DNA from: Mageeibacillus sp. UBA5734
GTDB taxonomy: Bacteria > Bacillota > Clostridia > Saccharofermentanales > UBA5734
DNA length: 18,628 bases
Direction: 5' to 3'
Assembly: GCA_002419365.1 (NCBI GenBank)
Contig: DIGA01000118.1
Coordinates: forward strand, 1 to 18,628
The notes beneath the pieces were generated by a model. The model made no database searches. It had not been told where the DNA came from and saw only the letters and a list, made by a program, of their open reading frames with translations. The position numbers and the translations under genes were made by a program. The number at the start of each line of letters is the position of its first letter. The first letter of the stretch is position 1. Positions 6,285 through 13,585 of the stretch are shown in pieces.

Positions 6285-6764
6285 ATGTTTACGTACGTCT
6301 TATACGGTCTGGCTTTCGGCCTGCTGGGGGTATCCTTTTTCAAGGATCGCAGCAAGACTCGCATGGCCTTGAAAAAGGCCTGGAAATCCTTTGAAAATAT
6401 TTTACCGCAAATGCTGGGCATCATCGTCCTGATCGGCATCCTCCTGGCCATCTTGTCGCCAGAAACCATCTCTGGCCTGATCGGTGCTCAGTCTGGCTGG
6501 CTCGGTATCGTCGTCGCCGCTGCCGTTGGTTCGGTCACACTGATCCCTGGCTTTGTCGCCTTCCCCCTGGCCGCAGCCTTGCTCCAACACGGTGCCGGTG
6601 TTGTCCAGATTGCCGTCTTTGTCTCGACCCTGATGATGGTCGGTGTTGTGACTATGCCGGTTGAAATGAAATATTTCGGTAAACGTGCCACTCTGACCCG
6701 CAACGCACTGGCCTTGGTTTTCTCGGTGATTGTGGCCTTGATTCTCGGAGGTATCGTGAAATGA
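6285..6764 (+). CDS. ArsP-like (COG0701) permease, first half-protein
   Basis: A 159-residue integral membrane protein with about four hydrophobic segments (roughly 3-19, 42-58, 72-118 and 141-158). The segment TLIPGFVAFPLAAALLQHGA (85-104) is typical of the COG0701/PF03773 permease group, whose ArsP members export trivalent methyl-arsenicals. It is about half the family's usual length; the other half is the next gene. It has no cysteines. AAAGGAG 9 bp before ATG sets the start. It is divergent from an ArsM-like methyltransferase, which supports export of a methylated thiophilic product, though the substrate is not shown by the sequence. Confidence 0.8.
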   Translation: MFTYVLYGLAFGLLGVSFFKDRSKTRMALKKAWKSFENILPQMLGIIVLIGILLAILSPETISGLIGAQSGWLGIVVAAAVGSVTLIPGFVAFPLAAALLQHGAGVVQIAVFVSTLMMVGVVTMPVEMKYFGKRATLTRNALALVFSVIVALILGGIVK

Positions 6765-7294
6765 AAAATCTGCTGAAGCGCTATCGCTTTTTCCTGGTCA
6801 TGCTTCTGATTCTTGCCGGTATCGCAGCATTCGACACCACGCTCGGCCTGAAAGCCGCCCAGCTCAGCTGGGACAACCTGCTCGACCTGATGGCTGTTGT
6901 GCCGCCGATCTTCATCCTGCTTGGCCTTTTAGATGTCTGGGTACCGCGCGAAGTCATGATCCGTCTGACCGGTGAAAAATCCGGCATGGTGGGCATCGTC
7001 CTGTCTTTCCTGCTCGGATCTTTTGCAGCTGGACCGCTCTATGCCGCCTTCCCTGTCGCTGGCATCATGCTCAAGAAAGGCAGCAAGCTCTCCAACATCA
7101 TGGTCTTCATTGGCGCCTGGTCGACAACCAAGATTCCGCTCCTGCTGTTTGAAGCCACTGCCATGGGCTGGACCTTCATGCTTGGCCGCCTGGTCCTGAA
7201 TCTGCCCGTCATCCTGATCATTGGCTATCTCGTGGAAAAATCGATGCCGCGGCACGATATCGAAAAAATCTACCAATCTGCAGAGTCGCTGTAA
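6761..7294 (+). CDS. ArsP-like (COG0701) permease, second half-protein
   Basis: A 177-residue membrane protein whose ATG overlaps the TGA of the first half by four bases (ATGA), so translation is coupled and equal amounts are expected. Hydrophobic segments lie at about 9-24, 40-59, 75-104, 112-133 and 139-158. The segment GSFAAGPLYAAFPVAGIMLKKG (86-107) mirrors the GSVTLIPGFVAFPLAAALLQ pattern of the first half, as expected for pseudo-symmetric halves. It has no cysteines. It ends 4 bp before a bidirectional terminator. Confidence 0.8.
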   Translation: MKNLLKRYRFFLVMLLILAGIAAFDTTLGLKAAQLSWDNLLDLMAVVPPIFILLGLLDVWVPREVMIRLTGEKSGMVGIVLSFLLGSFAAGPLYAAFPVAGIMLKKGSKLSNIMVFIGAWSTTKIPLLLFEATAMGWTFMLGRLVLNLPVILIIGYLVEKSMPRHDIEKIYQSAESL

Positions 7295-7297
7295 AAG

Positions 7298-7323
7298 AAA
7301 GGCCGCCCCGAAGGACGGCCTTT
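7298..7323. terminator. Bidirectional intrinsic terminator
   Basis: AAAGGCCG pairs with CGGCCTTT (8 bp) around a 10-base loop that can pair further. Plus-strand transcripts end in TTT, while the minus-strand reading continues into TTTCTTTT. It separates the permease pair from the convergent uracil-type permease and can serve both. Confidence 0.85.
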
Positions 7324-7357
7324 CCTGTGATGTGATTCGATTCGACCGGTGCGCTGT

Positions 7358-8692
7358 TTAAGCGGCGGCCTGCTTTTTGGCGCCGATTGAGAGAACCAGG
7401 TTGGCCAGGATGCCCATCAGGGCGGCGGTGGCGATGGCGGGCAGTTTCATGCCAAAGAAGGGGATCATGCCGCCGGCAAAGCCATAGTTGCCGCCAAGAC
7501 CGACGACCAGGATGATTGAAATGACGGCCAGGTTGCGGGAGTCGAAGAGATCGACTTTGCGGTTGATCATGATCGCGATACCTTGGGCTCCGATGATGCC
7601 AAACAGGTAAATGCTGACGCCACCAATGACAGATCCAGGAATGGTATTGACCAGGTTGGAAAGAGGTGTAAAGAAGGAGATGATCATGGTGATGACTGCA
7701 GCTGCGCCAAGGACAGCAACGGAGAAGTTACGCGTGATCGCCATGGTCGAGAGGTTTTCGCCGTAGTTGGTGCCGGCAGGACCACCGAACATCGAAGAGA
7801 CGATGTCGCCGATACCGTCGCCGATCAGGTTCAGGCCCAGCTTGTTTTTGATATCATAGCTTTTCTTGCCTTTTTGCTCGGCCAGATGGTCGACGTAAAT
7901 GTCGAGCTGGTAGAGATGGGCGGTTGACTCGGGGATGGTGGCGATGGCGATCGGCATGATCGCGAGAACGGCGCCCCAGTTGGCGGAGGGCAGGGTGAAA
8001 TGGGGCACGGCGACGACTTGGCCGGAGAAGACAGTCGAGAAGTCGATCACGCCCATGGACAGGGCTGTGACATAGCCGACGATGATACCGAACAGGATCG
8101 GCAACTGGCCCCAGGTACCTTTGAGGTAGACGGAGAACAGCATGGTCGAGACCAGGGTGATGAGGGCGATGACCCAGGCGGTGTTCTGGGCGGCGCCTTC
8201 AGCGCCATTGCCGGCGGCGCCGGTGATCGCGACACCGGCCAGGGATATACCGATGACAATGGCGATTGAGCCTGTGACCGAAGGCGGCAGGACTTTTTCA
8301 ATTGTCTCATGGCCGAAGGCGTTGATGATCAGGCCGGCAACGATCGAGACCAGACCGGACATGATGACACCAAACTGGGCCTGGGAGATCAGGGCATCCG
8401 ATGCGACTTCGCCGAAATTGCGGGCGCCGGTGATCGAGACGATGGCCGCGATGTAGGAGAAGCTGGAACCGTAGTAGAGCGGGATTTTGCCGCGGGTGAC
8501 GAGCAGGAAGCAGATGGTGGCAAAGCCGCTGGCAAAAATGGTGGTCGAGACGTGAAAGCCAGTCAGCAAGGCAACGAGAACGGTGGCAGGGAACATGACC
8601 AGGATTTGCTGGAGCGCGAAGAGGATCAGCTTCCAGAAGGGCGGGCGTTCATCGGGCAAGTAGCCGACGACAAGCTTGGGGGCATAACTCAT
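7358..8692 (-). CDS. uraA: NCS2 family uracil/xanthine permease
   Basis: A 444-residue nucleobase-proton symporter with the expected many membrane segments. Family marks: ATIPESTAHL, with E255 at the position of the TM8 substrate-binding glutamate, and GGPAGTNYGENLSTMAITR (303-321), with E312, which matches the UraA TM10 signature. Uracil is favoured over xanthine by the TxYGEN form. ATG 8692 is preferred because AGGAGG lies 8 bp upstream; an in-frame ATG at 8740 has no such site and would add 16 unusual residues. It is monocistronic between a terminator and its own promoter, with no pyrimidine genes beside it. Confidence 0.88.
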   Translation of the reverse strand: MSYAPKLVVGYLPDERPPFWKLILFALQQILVMFPATVLVALLTGFHVSTTIFASGFATICFLLVTRGKIPLYYGSSFSYIAAIVSITGARNFGEVASDALISQAQFGVIMSGLVSIVAGLIINAFGHETIEKVLPPSVTGSIAIVIGISLAGVAITGAAGNGAEGAAQNTAWVIALITLVSTMLFSVYLKGTWGQLPILFGIIVGYVTALSMGVIDFSTVFSGQVVAVPHFTLPSANWGAVLAIMPIAIATIPESTAHLYQLDIYVDHLAEQKGKKSYDIKNKLGLNLIGDGIGDIVSSMFGGPAGTNYGENLSTMAITRNFSVAVLGAAAVITMIISFFTPLSNLVNTIPGSVIGGVSIYLFGIIGAQGIAIMINRKVDLFDSRNLAVISIILVVGLGGNYGFAGGMIPFFGMKLPAIATAALMGILANLVLSIGAKKQAAA

Positions 8693-8749
8693 GATGGGTC
8701 CTCCTGTAAAAATGTGGGGAATCGCCCGCATTGGGCACAAATCATATCC

Positions 8750-8779
8750 AATTTACAGGGCAGGGATTTTAATTGTCAA
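8750..8779 (-). promoter_or_regulatory. Promoter of the NCS2 permease
   Basis: Minus strand: TTGACA (8774-8779) and TAAATT (8750-8755) with an 18-bp spacer. The short leader that follows has a small GCCC/GGGC hairpin but no recognisable riboswitch or PyrR element. Confidence 0.6.
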
Positions 8780-8789
8780 CAAAAAAGAA

Positions 8790-9761
8790 TCAGCCCTTTT
8801 TGATCCCCGTGTAGATCGCGGAAAATACGCCGAAAACGATGCCGAGAATCGGGAATAGGATCCAGGCTGTGCCCCACATGCCGCGCGTGAAACCGAGGAG
8901 CAGGTAAGTGGCAGCTGCCAGGGGCCAGACTGTGGCAGCCACGATGCCGATGACCTTGTCAGTCTCTTGTTTATTCTTGTTGGCATATTCCTCGAGTTTC
9001 AGGAGTTTGTTGAAGGCATCTTTGATGGCACCGAAATAGATGAAGAAGAAAACAGCAATGCCGACAATGACCAGGAGGACTGGGACGCCAAATCCCGTCT
9101 GTTTTTCGCCAAACAGCGAGAACAGGAACAGGGAGAGGGGTGAGAGGATGCAGAGGCTGACACCGATCATGATGCCGAGTCCAAAAGAAGGCTGGAAAGC
9201 TTCACGCTGGCGTTCCAGTTCGCTTTTTGCTGCCGGAGCGAGCTCAAATTCACCCGTTTCGAGGAATTTGAAGCGGTCGAGTTTCATGCCGGAATACACA
9301 AACAGACTGACACCGGCTGCGATCAGGATAAAGAAGGGGATCATGGCCAGGGCGCCACGGCCGGATTCGCCCAGTTGCCGGCCCAGCTGGCCGTTGTCCA
9401 CCAGCTGGCCGATCCAGATCAGGCTGGCGGCACCGAGCAGACAGAGGAATACGCCGATGCCGATCAGGATCGCAGTCTGGCGCGCAGTAGCAAGATAGTT
9501 CCGGGCATCCTGCAAACTGAATGGCCTGAGGGATGATGCCTGTGGGTCCGCTGCGAGGCCCAGCTCGGCCATGAGCTCATCGATGTTGCCAAACTCCGAG
9601 ATGACGCTGCCGATGGCTTCGTTCTCACTGCGGCCTTCAGCTTTCAGGGCCAGGTATTTGTCCTCCATGCTGGCCTGCATCTGGGTTTTCAAAGCCAGCA
9701 CACGTTCGCTTTTTGGCAGGTTTGCAAACAAATTATTAAGATAGCTGATGATCGTGTCCAT
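8790..9761 (-). CDS. PadR-linked membrane protein with N-terminal HAAS/DUF1700-like domain
   Basis: 323 residues. The first 80 or so form a soluble helical segment (LFANLPKSERVLALKTQMQ, EGRSENEAIGSVISEFGNIDEL) of the HAAS/DUF1700 or permease-prefix type, which senses or relays signals next to PadR regulators. The rest has about six membrane segments, with charged loops near 175-205 and 250-270. ATG 9761 has GAGGAGG nine bases upstream, inside the end of the PadR gene, and starts 4 bp after its stop. The long upstream open frame is only the antisense-like extension through PadR. It likely forms a PadR-controlled stress or envelope module; the transported or sensed signal is unknown. Confidence 0.8.
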   Translation of the reverse strand: MDTIISYLNNLFANLPKSERVLALKTQMQASMEDKYLALKAEGRSENEAIGSVISEFGNIDELMAELGLAADPQASSLRPFSLQDARNYLATARQTAILIGIGVFLCLLGAASLIWIGQLVDNGQLGRQLGESGRGALAMIPFFILIAAGVSLFVYSGMKLDRFKFLETGEFELAPAAKSELERQREAFQPSFGLGIMIGVSLCILSPLSLFLFSLFGEKQTGFGVPVLLVIVGIAVFFFIYFGAIKDAFNKLLKLEEYANKNKQETDKVIGIVAATVWPLAAATYLLLGFTRGMWGTAWILFPILGIVFGVFSAIYTGIKKG

Positions 9762-9765
9762 TCGT

Positions 9766-10113
9766 TCATTCCTCCTCGATAAATGGCTGCAGCAGGGATT
9801 GGATCTCTTGCCACTCCTGGCATTTCTGGCGGTAATAGGTGCGTCCAGCATCGGTGATCCGGTAGTAGGTGCGCGGCCGCCCCATGCTGACTGTACCGGA
9901 AAAGGATTCGATGTAGCCGCCGCTTTCGAGGCGGGCAAAGACGGAATACAGGGTCGTTTCCCTGATGACATAGCCATCCCGGGTTTTCTCCCGGATCTGG
10001 CGGGAGATCTCGTAACCATAGGAAGGTTCTTGCAGGAGCAGGTACAGGATCATGATGTCGTTCAAGCCACGCATGATGTCGGTGTTCACAGGAACGGGTT
10101 TATCCCGGGTCAT
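9766..10113 (-). CDS. PadR family transcriptional regulator
   Basis: 115 residues with the PadR winged-helix signature: GLNDIMILYLL, PSYGYEIS, ETTLYSVFARLESGGYI, then wing GRPRTYYRITDAG. It belongs to the small PadR-s1/s2 class without a long C-terminal domain. ATG 10113 follows AAAGGAGG at 8 bp; an earlier in-frame ATG at 10176 would lie in the operator region and is unlikely. It is the first gene of a two-gene operon with the HAAS-type membrane protein and probably represses its own promoter through the dyad at 10149-10186. Confidence 0.9.
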   Translation of the reverse strand: MTRDKPVPVNTDIMRGLNDIMILYLLLQEPSYGYEISRQIREKTRDGYVIRETTLYSVFARLESGGYIESFSGTVSMGRPRTYYRITDAGRTYYRQKCQEWQEIQSLLQPFIEEE

Positions 10114-10148
10114 GCCAGTCGCCTCCTTTCCACAGGTACTACTGTATC

Positions 10149-10186
10149 TGTCGTGGTAATTCCAGTGTAGCACCACTACTACGACA
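10149..10186. promoter_or_regulatory. Dyad upstream of padR (operator candidate)
   Basis: TGTCGTGGTA and TACTACGACA are inverted copies with one mismatch, separated by 18 bp, with a nested GTAG/CTAC pair. It sits just upstream of the PadR gene and before the divergent endonuclease IV gene, so it could affect both. Confidence 0.45.
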
Positions 10187-10296
10187 AGTAAAGTAGTTTG
10201 AAAGGGTGAGCGGAATTTTTTTCTCGTAACACACCAGACTGCTTATGGACCTTAAAAGCGCTAGACTGGTACAAATCATCCTGACAGGAGACCGCC

Positions 10297-11127
10297 ATGC
10301 TCAAGATCGGCTGCCATCTTTCCATCGCAAAGGGATACACCCACATGGGTGAAGAAGCCCTCAGCATTGACGCCAATACCTTCCAGTTTTTCACGCGCAA
10401 TCCGCGCGGCAGCCAGACGCGCGCGATCGATCTCCAGGATATCCAGGGCCTGAAGCGCATGCTCGAGCTGCACCAGTTTGCCCCCCTCCTGGGTCATGCA
10501 CCGTATACCATGAATCCCTGCGCGGCCGATGCCGGCCTGTATGAATTGGCAGCCACCATGATGGCGGATGATCTCCAGCGCCTCGAGCCTTTGCCTGGCC
10601 AGTACTATAATTTCCATCCCGGCAGCCATGTTGGCCAGGGGGTCGGGGTAGGAATAGAAAAAATCGCCGATTTGCTGAACCGGGTGCTCACGCCCGATGG
10701 CCAGACCCTCGTCCTCCTGGAAACAATGGCTGGCAAAGGCAGCGAAGTGGGCAGCCGGTTCGAAGAAATCCGGGCGATCATCGACCGGACACAAGAAAAA
10801 GGCAGACTGGGCGTCTGCCTGGATACCTGCCATGTGTATTCGGCTGGTTATGACATCGTCAACAACCTCGATGGGGTGCTGGAGGAATTCGACCGGGTGA
10901 TCGGCCTGGACCGGCTCAAGGCGATCCATCTCAATGACAGCCTGACACCCTTCAACAGTCACAAAGACCGCCATGCCTGCATCGGGGAGGGATCACTGGG
11001 CCTGGATGCCATCGTGCGCTTCATCAACCATCCCCGCCTGCGTGAGTTGCCCTTTTATCTGGAAACCCCTAATGAGATACCGGGCTATGCAGCCGAAATC
11101 AAGCTCTTGCGGGAGCACTACTCGTAA
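10297..11127 (+). CDS. nfo: Endonuclease IV (AP endonuclease)
   Basis: A 276-residue TIM-barrel metalloenzyme that cuts DNA 5' of abasic sites in base excision repair. The tri-zinc ligands are all visible: H67 (GHAPY), H107 (NFHPGSHVG), E142 (LLETMAGKG), D176 and H179 (CLDTCHVYSAGYD), H211 (HLNDS), D224 and H226 (HKDRHACIGEG) and E256 (ETPNE). The length is normal. Ribosome binding site CAGGAG lies 6 bp before ATG. Its 3' end overlaps the convergent DUF134 gene by 10 bp. Confidence 0.95.
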   Translation: MLKIGCHLSIAKGYTHMGEEALSIDANTFQFFTRNPRGSQTRAIDLQDIQGLKRMLELHQFAPLLGHAPYTMNPCAADAGLYELAATMMADDLQRLEPLPGQYYNFHPGSHVGQGVGVGIEKIADLLNRVLTPDGQTLVLLETMAGKGSEVGSRFEEIRAIIDRTQEKGRLGVCLDTCHVYSAGYDIVNNLDGVLEEFDRVIGLDRLKAIHLNDSLTPFNSHKDRHACIGEGSLGLDAIVRFINHPRLRELPFYLETPNEIPGYAAEIKLLREHYS

Positions 11128-11594
11128 CGCCCACCACACCGGGCGCGGCAAGCCACACCTTCCGGGCTCTCATCGTCTGGACAGCATTGCAGCCTGGCGC
11201 TGCGGCACTGTGGGCAGATCTTATGTTTGCTGGAACCGCTTTCGATCGCCTCAAACCGTTCGATCCATTCACGACCGCACTTGGCACAGCGGATTGTGCA
11301 GTTGCTGCGGGTGAAAAATCCCACGTCAATACGGATTTCCTTGCCCAGGATCAGACTGTCGGCGATCTTTTTCCGGGCAGAAATCAGGATGCGCTGGAAA
11401 GTGGGGCGAGAAACCTCCATCCGGTTGGCGCAATCCTCTTGTTCGAGCCCTTCGAGATCTTTGAGCCGGATGGCCTCGATTTCTTCCAGCAAGAGGACAT
11501 TCTCGCCCCCCACTGCCGGAACCACCTGCTCCGGATAAAACCGCAGGATCTGCGGGACATTTTCAATTTTGCGCCATTTGACGGGACGGGCCAT
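11118..11594 (-). CDS. DUF134 (UPF0251) DNA-binding protein with C-terminal zinc ribbon
   Basis: 158 residues. The N-terminus MARPVKWRKI and the sigma-70 region 4-like helix-turn-helix EAIRLKDLEGLEQEDCANRMEVSRPTFQRIL (about 40-70) are the UPF0251 signature. The C-terminal part has C103-x2-C106 and C127-x2-C130, a probable zinc ribbon that is not in all family members, plus extra cysteines to C153. It probably acts as a transcription regulator of unknown target. The second in-frame ATG (11594) is used because the first (11600) is only 1-2 bases from GAGGT. It overlaps nfo tail to tail. Confidence 0.85.
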   Translation of the reverse strand: MARPVKWRKIENVPQILRFYPEQVVPAVGGENVLLLEEIEAIRLKDLEGLEQEDCANRMEVSRPTFQRILISARKKIADSLILGKEIRIDVGFFTRSNCTIRCAKCGREWIERFEAIESGSSKHKICPQCRSARLQCCPDDESPEGVACRARCGGRYE

Positions 11595-11872
11595 GTTCAT
11601 ACCTCATACAGTAGATAAATAAGAAGAACGGGTTCAATTGTGACACGAAACGACGTCTTTTGCTTAATCATAGTACATCAGTAGGAATAAAAAGAGCTGT
11701 ATCCTTAGCTACGTTTTAAACAAATGCCAATTATCAGTAGCGCTGAATCATGAGGTTTGAACCATCTCAGTTCCCAGTCCGTGCCATGTCTCGCCTCGGT
11801 GGGTCAAGTTGCCCCGTCTGACCGATTAGTTTATACTGACGAAGTTTAATAACTTTTTTGGCAGGTTCATTC
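11595..11872. other. Intergenic region before the carboxypeptidase gene
   Basis: 278 bp, AT-richer than its surroundings, with no convincing gene. It holds the promoter at 11809-11837 and, on the minus strand, the DUF134 leader. No terminator-like hairpin was found. Confidence 0.5.
11809..11837 (+). promoter_or_regulatory. Promoter of the D-Ala-D-Ala carboxypeptidase gene
   Basis: TTGCCC (11809-11814), a 17-bp spacer and TATACT (11832-11837), 35 bp before the ATG at 11873. Confidence 0.6.
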
Positions 11873-13306
11873 ATGCGTGTAACCACTGCTTTAATCATAG
11901 TTCTGGCCTTGCTCCTTTTGGTCAGCCCAAGTGTTGCGGCCAATGCCACAGCAACTGAACTGACCCTTTCGACACAGACCGGAACCGAAGACTCAGCTCA
12001 GATCGAGGAAAGTTTCCCCGTCGCCTATGCCCCGGCTCTGCAGTCTCTTTCCGCTTGCCTGATGGATGCCGAATCTGGCCAGATCCTGTATGGCAAGGAT
12101 ATGGACCGGGTCATGTATCCCGCCAGCATCACCAAGATCATGACGGCATTGCTGGCTTTGGAAAAAGGCAACCTGTCTGATGTGATCACGATGAGCCATG
12201 AGGCCGTTTTTTCGATTGAGAGGGGCTCCTCGCACATTGCGCTGGATGTCGGAGAACAGATCACTTTGAATGATGCGCTGTATGGGCTGGCGATTTCCTC
12301 GGCCAATGATGCTGCCAATGGGATTGCGGAGCACATCAGTGGTTCGATCGAGACCTTCGCTGTCCTGATGACCGAACGGGCGGCAGAAGCCGGAGCCCTG
12401 AATACGCATTTCTCCAATGCCAATGGCCTGCCGGATCCGGAACATGTAACGACAGCCCGCGATATGGCCTTGATCACCCGGGCGGCCTGGCAAACGCCAG
12501 GTTGGTCGACTTACTTTTCAACCGAGCATTATGTGATTCCACCGACCAATATCCAGCCCAAGGAACGCGCGATGTATGCGGCCAATTCCTTTGTCAATGG
12601 CGAAGAGAAAATGGAGGGACTGGTTGCATCCAAAACCGGCTACACCAATGAAGCCCACCATACCCTGGTCACTGTGGCCAGCCGCAATGGCCGGACCCTG
12701 ATCGCCGTGGTCATGAATTCCGAGCTGCGTTCAGCTAAATGGGATGACACCATTGCCCTGATGGACTACGGATTTGAACAATTCAGGCCCATCATGCTGG
12801 ATCCGGAAACCTTCCCCAGTGATGTTGTTCTGTTCACAGATCTGCAGGGAGTAGAAAAGAAAGCGACTTTGGCCGTTCAGCAACCTGTAAAAATTTGGCT
12901 CCATCAGACGGTGAAAACCACTGACCTGGACCTGACTTTGCTCCGGCCGTCCGATCCGGCCGAGGAAGAATTGGCCCAAAGTGCCATCCGGATTACAATC
13001 GGTAACCAGTTTTCCGACCGCATGGCACCGGAAGTTGCGGAGATCCCGATCACACCGGTGATCGAAGCGTCAAACAGTGCCCTGCCTGCAGATGAGAAGG
13101 GTGGCCAGACCGTCGCTCCTTCATCCAACGCTCCTGTTCCGGGCTGGTTTGTCGCATTGATCATGGTCCTGGTGACCGTTGGCCTTTTGATTCTGGCAGC
13201 CATTGTATACCTCATCCGGATGCGAGAGATCAAACGAAGGCATCGCCGCGAGCGCCTGGCCCAGCTGCGCCGCAATTACCAGGACAGCCAGATCCGCTAT
13301 CGCTGA
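11873..13306 (+). CDS. D-alanyl-D-alanine carboxypeptidase (low-molecular-weight PBP, peptidase S11)
   Basis: A 477-residue exported serine peptidase that trims the terminal D-Ala of peptidoglycan stem peptides. N-terminal signal peptide (residues 1-23, hydrophobic core ALIIVLALLLLV, then AANA). Catalytic motifs: S85-x-x-K88 (PASITK), S143-A-N145 and K254-T-G256. A beta-rich C-terminal region (about 310-405) is followed by a membrane segment (WFVALIMVLVTVGLLILAAIVYLI) and a basic cytoplasmic tail. This bitopic anchor replaces the usual amphipathic C-terminal helix. ATG 11873 is preferred over a TTG 15 bases upstream because it opens a clean signal peptide. It is probably a single gene with its own promoter. 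Confidence 0.92.
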   Translation: MRVTTALIIVLALLLLVSPSVAANATATELTLSTQTGTEDSAQIEESFPVAYAPALQSLSACLMDAESGQILYGKDMDRVMYPASITKIMTALLALEKGNLSDVITMSHEAVFSIERGSSHIALDVGEQITLNDALYGLAISSANDAANGIAEHISGSIETFAVLMTERAAEAGALNTHFSNANGLPDPEHVTTARDMALITRAAWQTPGWSTYFSTEHYVIPPTNIQPKERAMYAANSFVNGEEKMEGLVASKTGYTNEAHHTLVTVASRNGRTLIAVVMNSELRSAKWDDTIALMDYGFEQFRPIMLDPETFPSDVVLFTDLQGVEKKATLAVQQPVKIWLHQTVKTTDLDLTLLRPSDPAEEELAQSAIRITIGNQFSDRMAPEVAEIPITPVIEASNSALPADEKGGQTVAPSSNAPVPGWFVALIMVLVTVGLLILAAIVYLIRMREIKRRHRRERLAQLRRNYQDSQIRYR

Positions 13307-13585
13307 AATGTCTGCTTTCCGACGATTCCACCTTTTCGGCTGTGTCCAAACCCGTAACGTGCCCGGACAACTCACTCGATATCTCTGGGAATGACTTTTA
13401 TGGACATTTGCCAATAAACGGCTAAATTTTCGCTCAATTTGATTTCCTTACAGCAAATTGAGAGCAATTATCGTTGATAATCTCAAATCACAGTGTTAAC
13501 ATAGGATTTGCTTTATTTGTAAACGTTTGTAGTTATGGGCTTTTGACCATATCAGGCGCAATTTGACACTACTTGGAGGTTCTGC
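13307..13585. other. Intergenic leader of the NDH-2/quinone module
   Basis: 279 bp without a gene, AT-rich toward its 3' half. It contains the overlapping inverted repeats at 13433-13486 and an 8-bp palindrome TGTTAACA (13494-13501). No clear -35/-10 pair was found. Confidence 0.5.
13433..13486 (+). promoter_or_regulatory. Two overlapping, mutually exclusive inverted repeats upstream of the NDH-2 gene
   Basis: CTCAATTTG (13433-13441) and CAAATTGAG (13454-13462) are perfect 9-bp arms with a 12-bp spacer. The second arm also contains TTGAG (13458-13462), which together with ATTATC (13467-13472) can pair with GATAAT-CTCAA (13476-13486), leaving a 4-base bulge. The shared arm means that only one stem can form at a time. 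It could be an operator pair or an RNA switch; there is no U-tract. Confidence 0.5.

Noticed and set aside
8693..8749. Riboswitch or pyrimidine attenuator before the NCS2 permease
   Set aside because: The leader is too short and only a 4-bp GCCC/GGGC stem is visible, with no purine-riboswitch core or terminator.
11641..11655. TGACACGAAAC shared with the element end at 493-503
   Set aside because: The match is only 11 bp with no iterons or repeat sequence around it; most likely chance.
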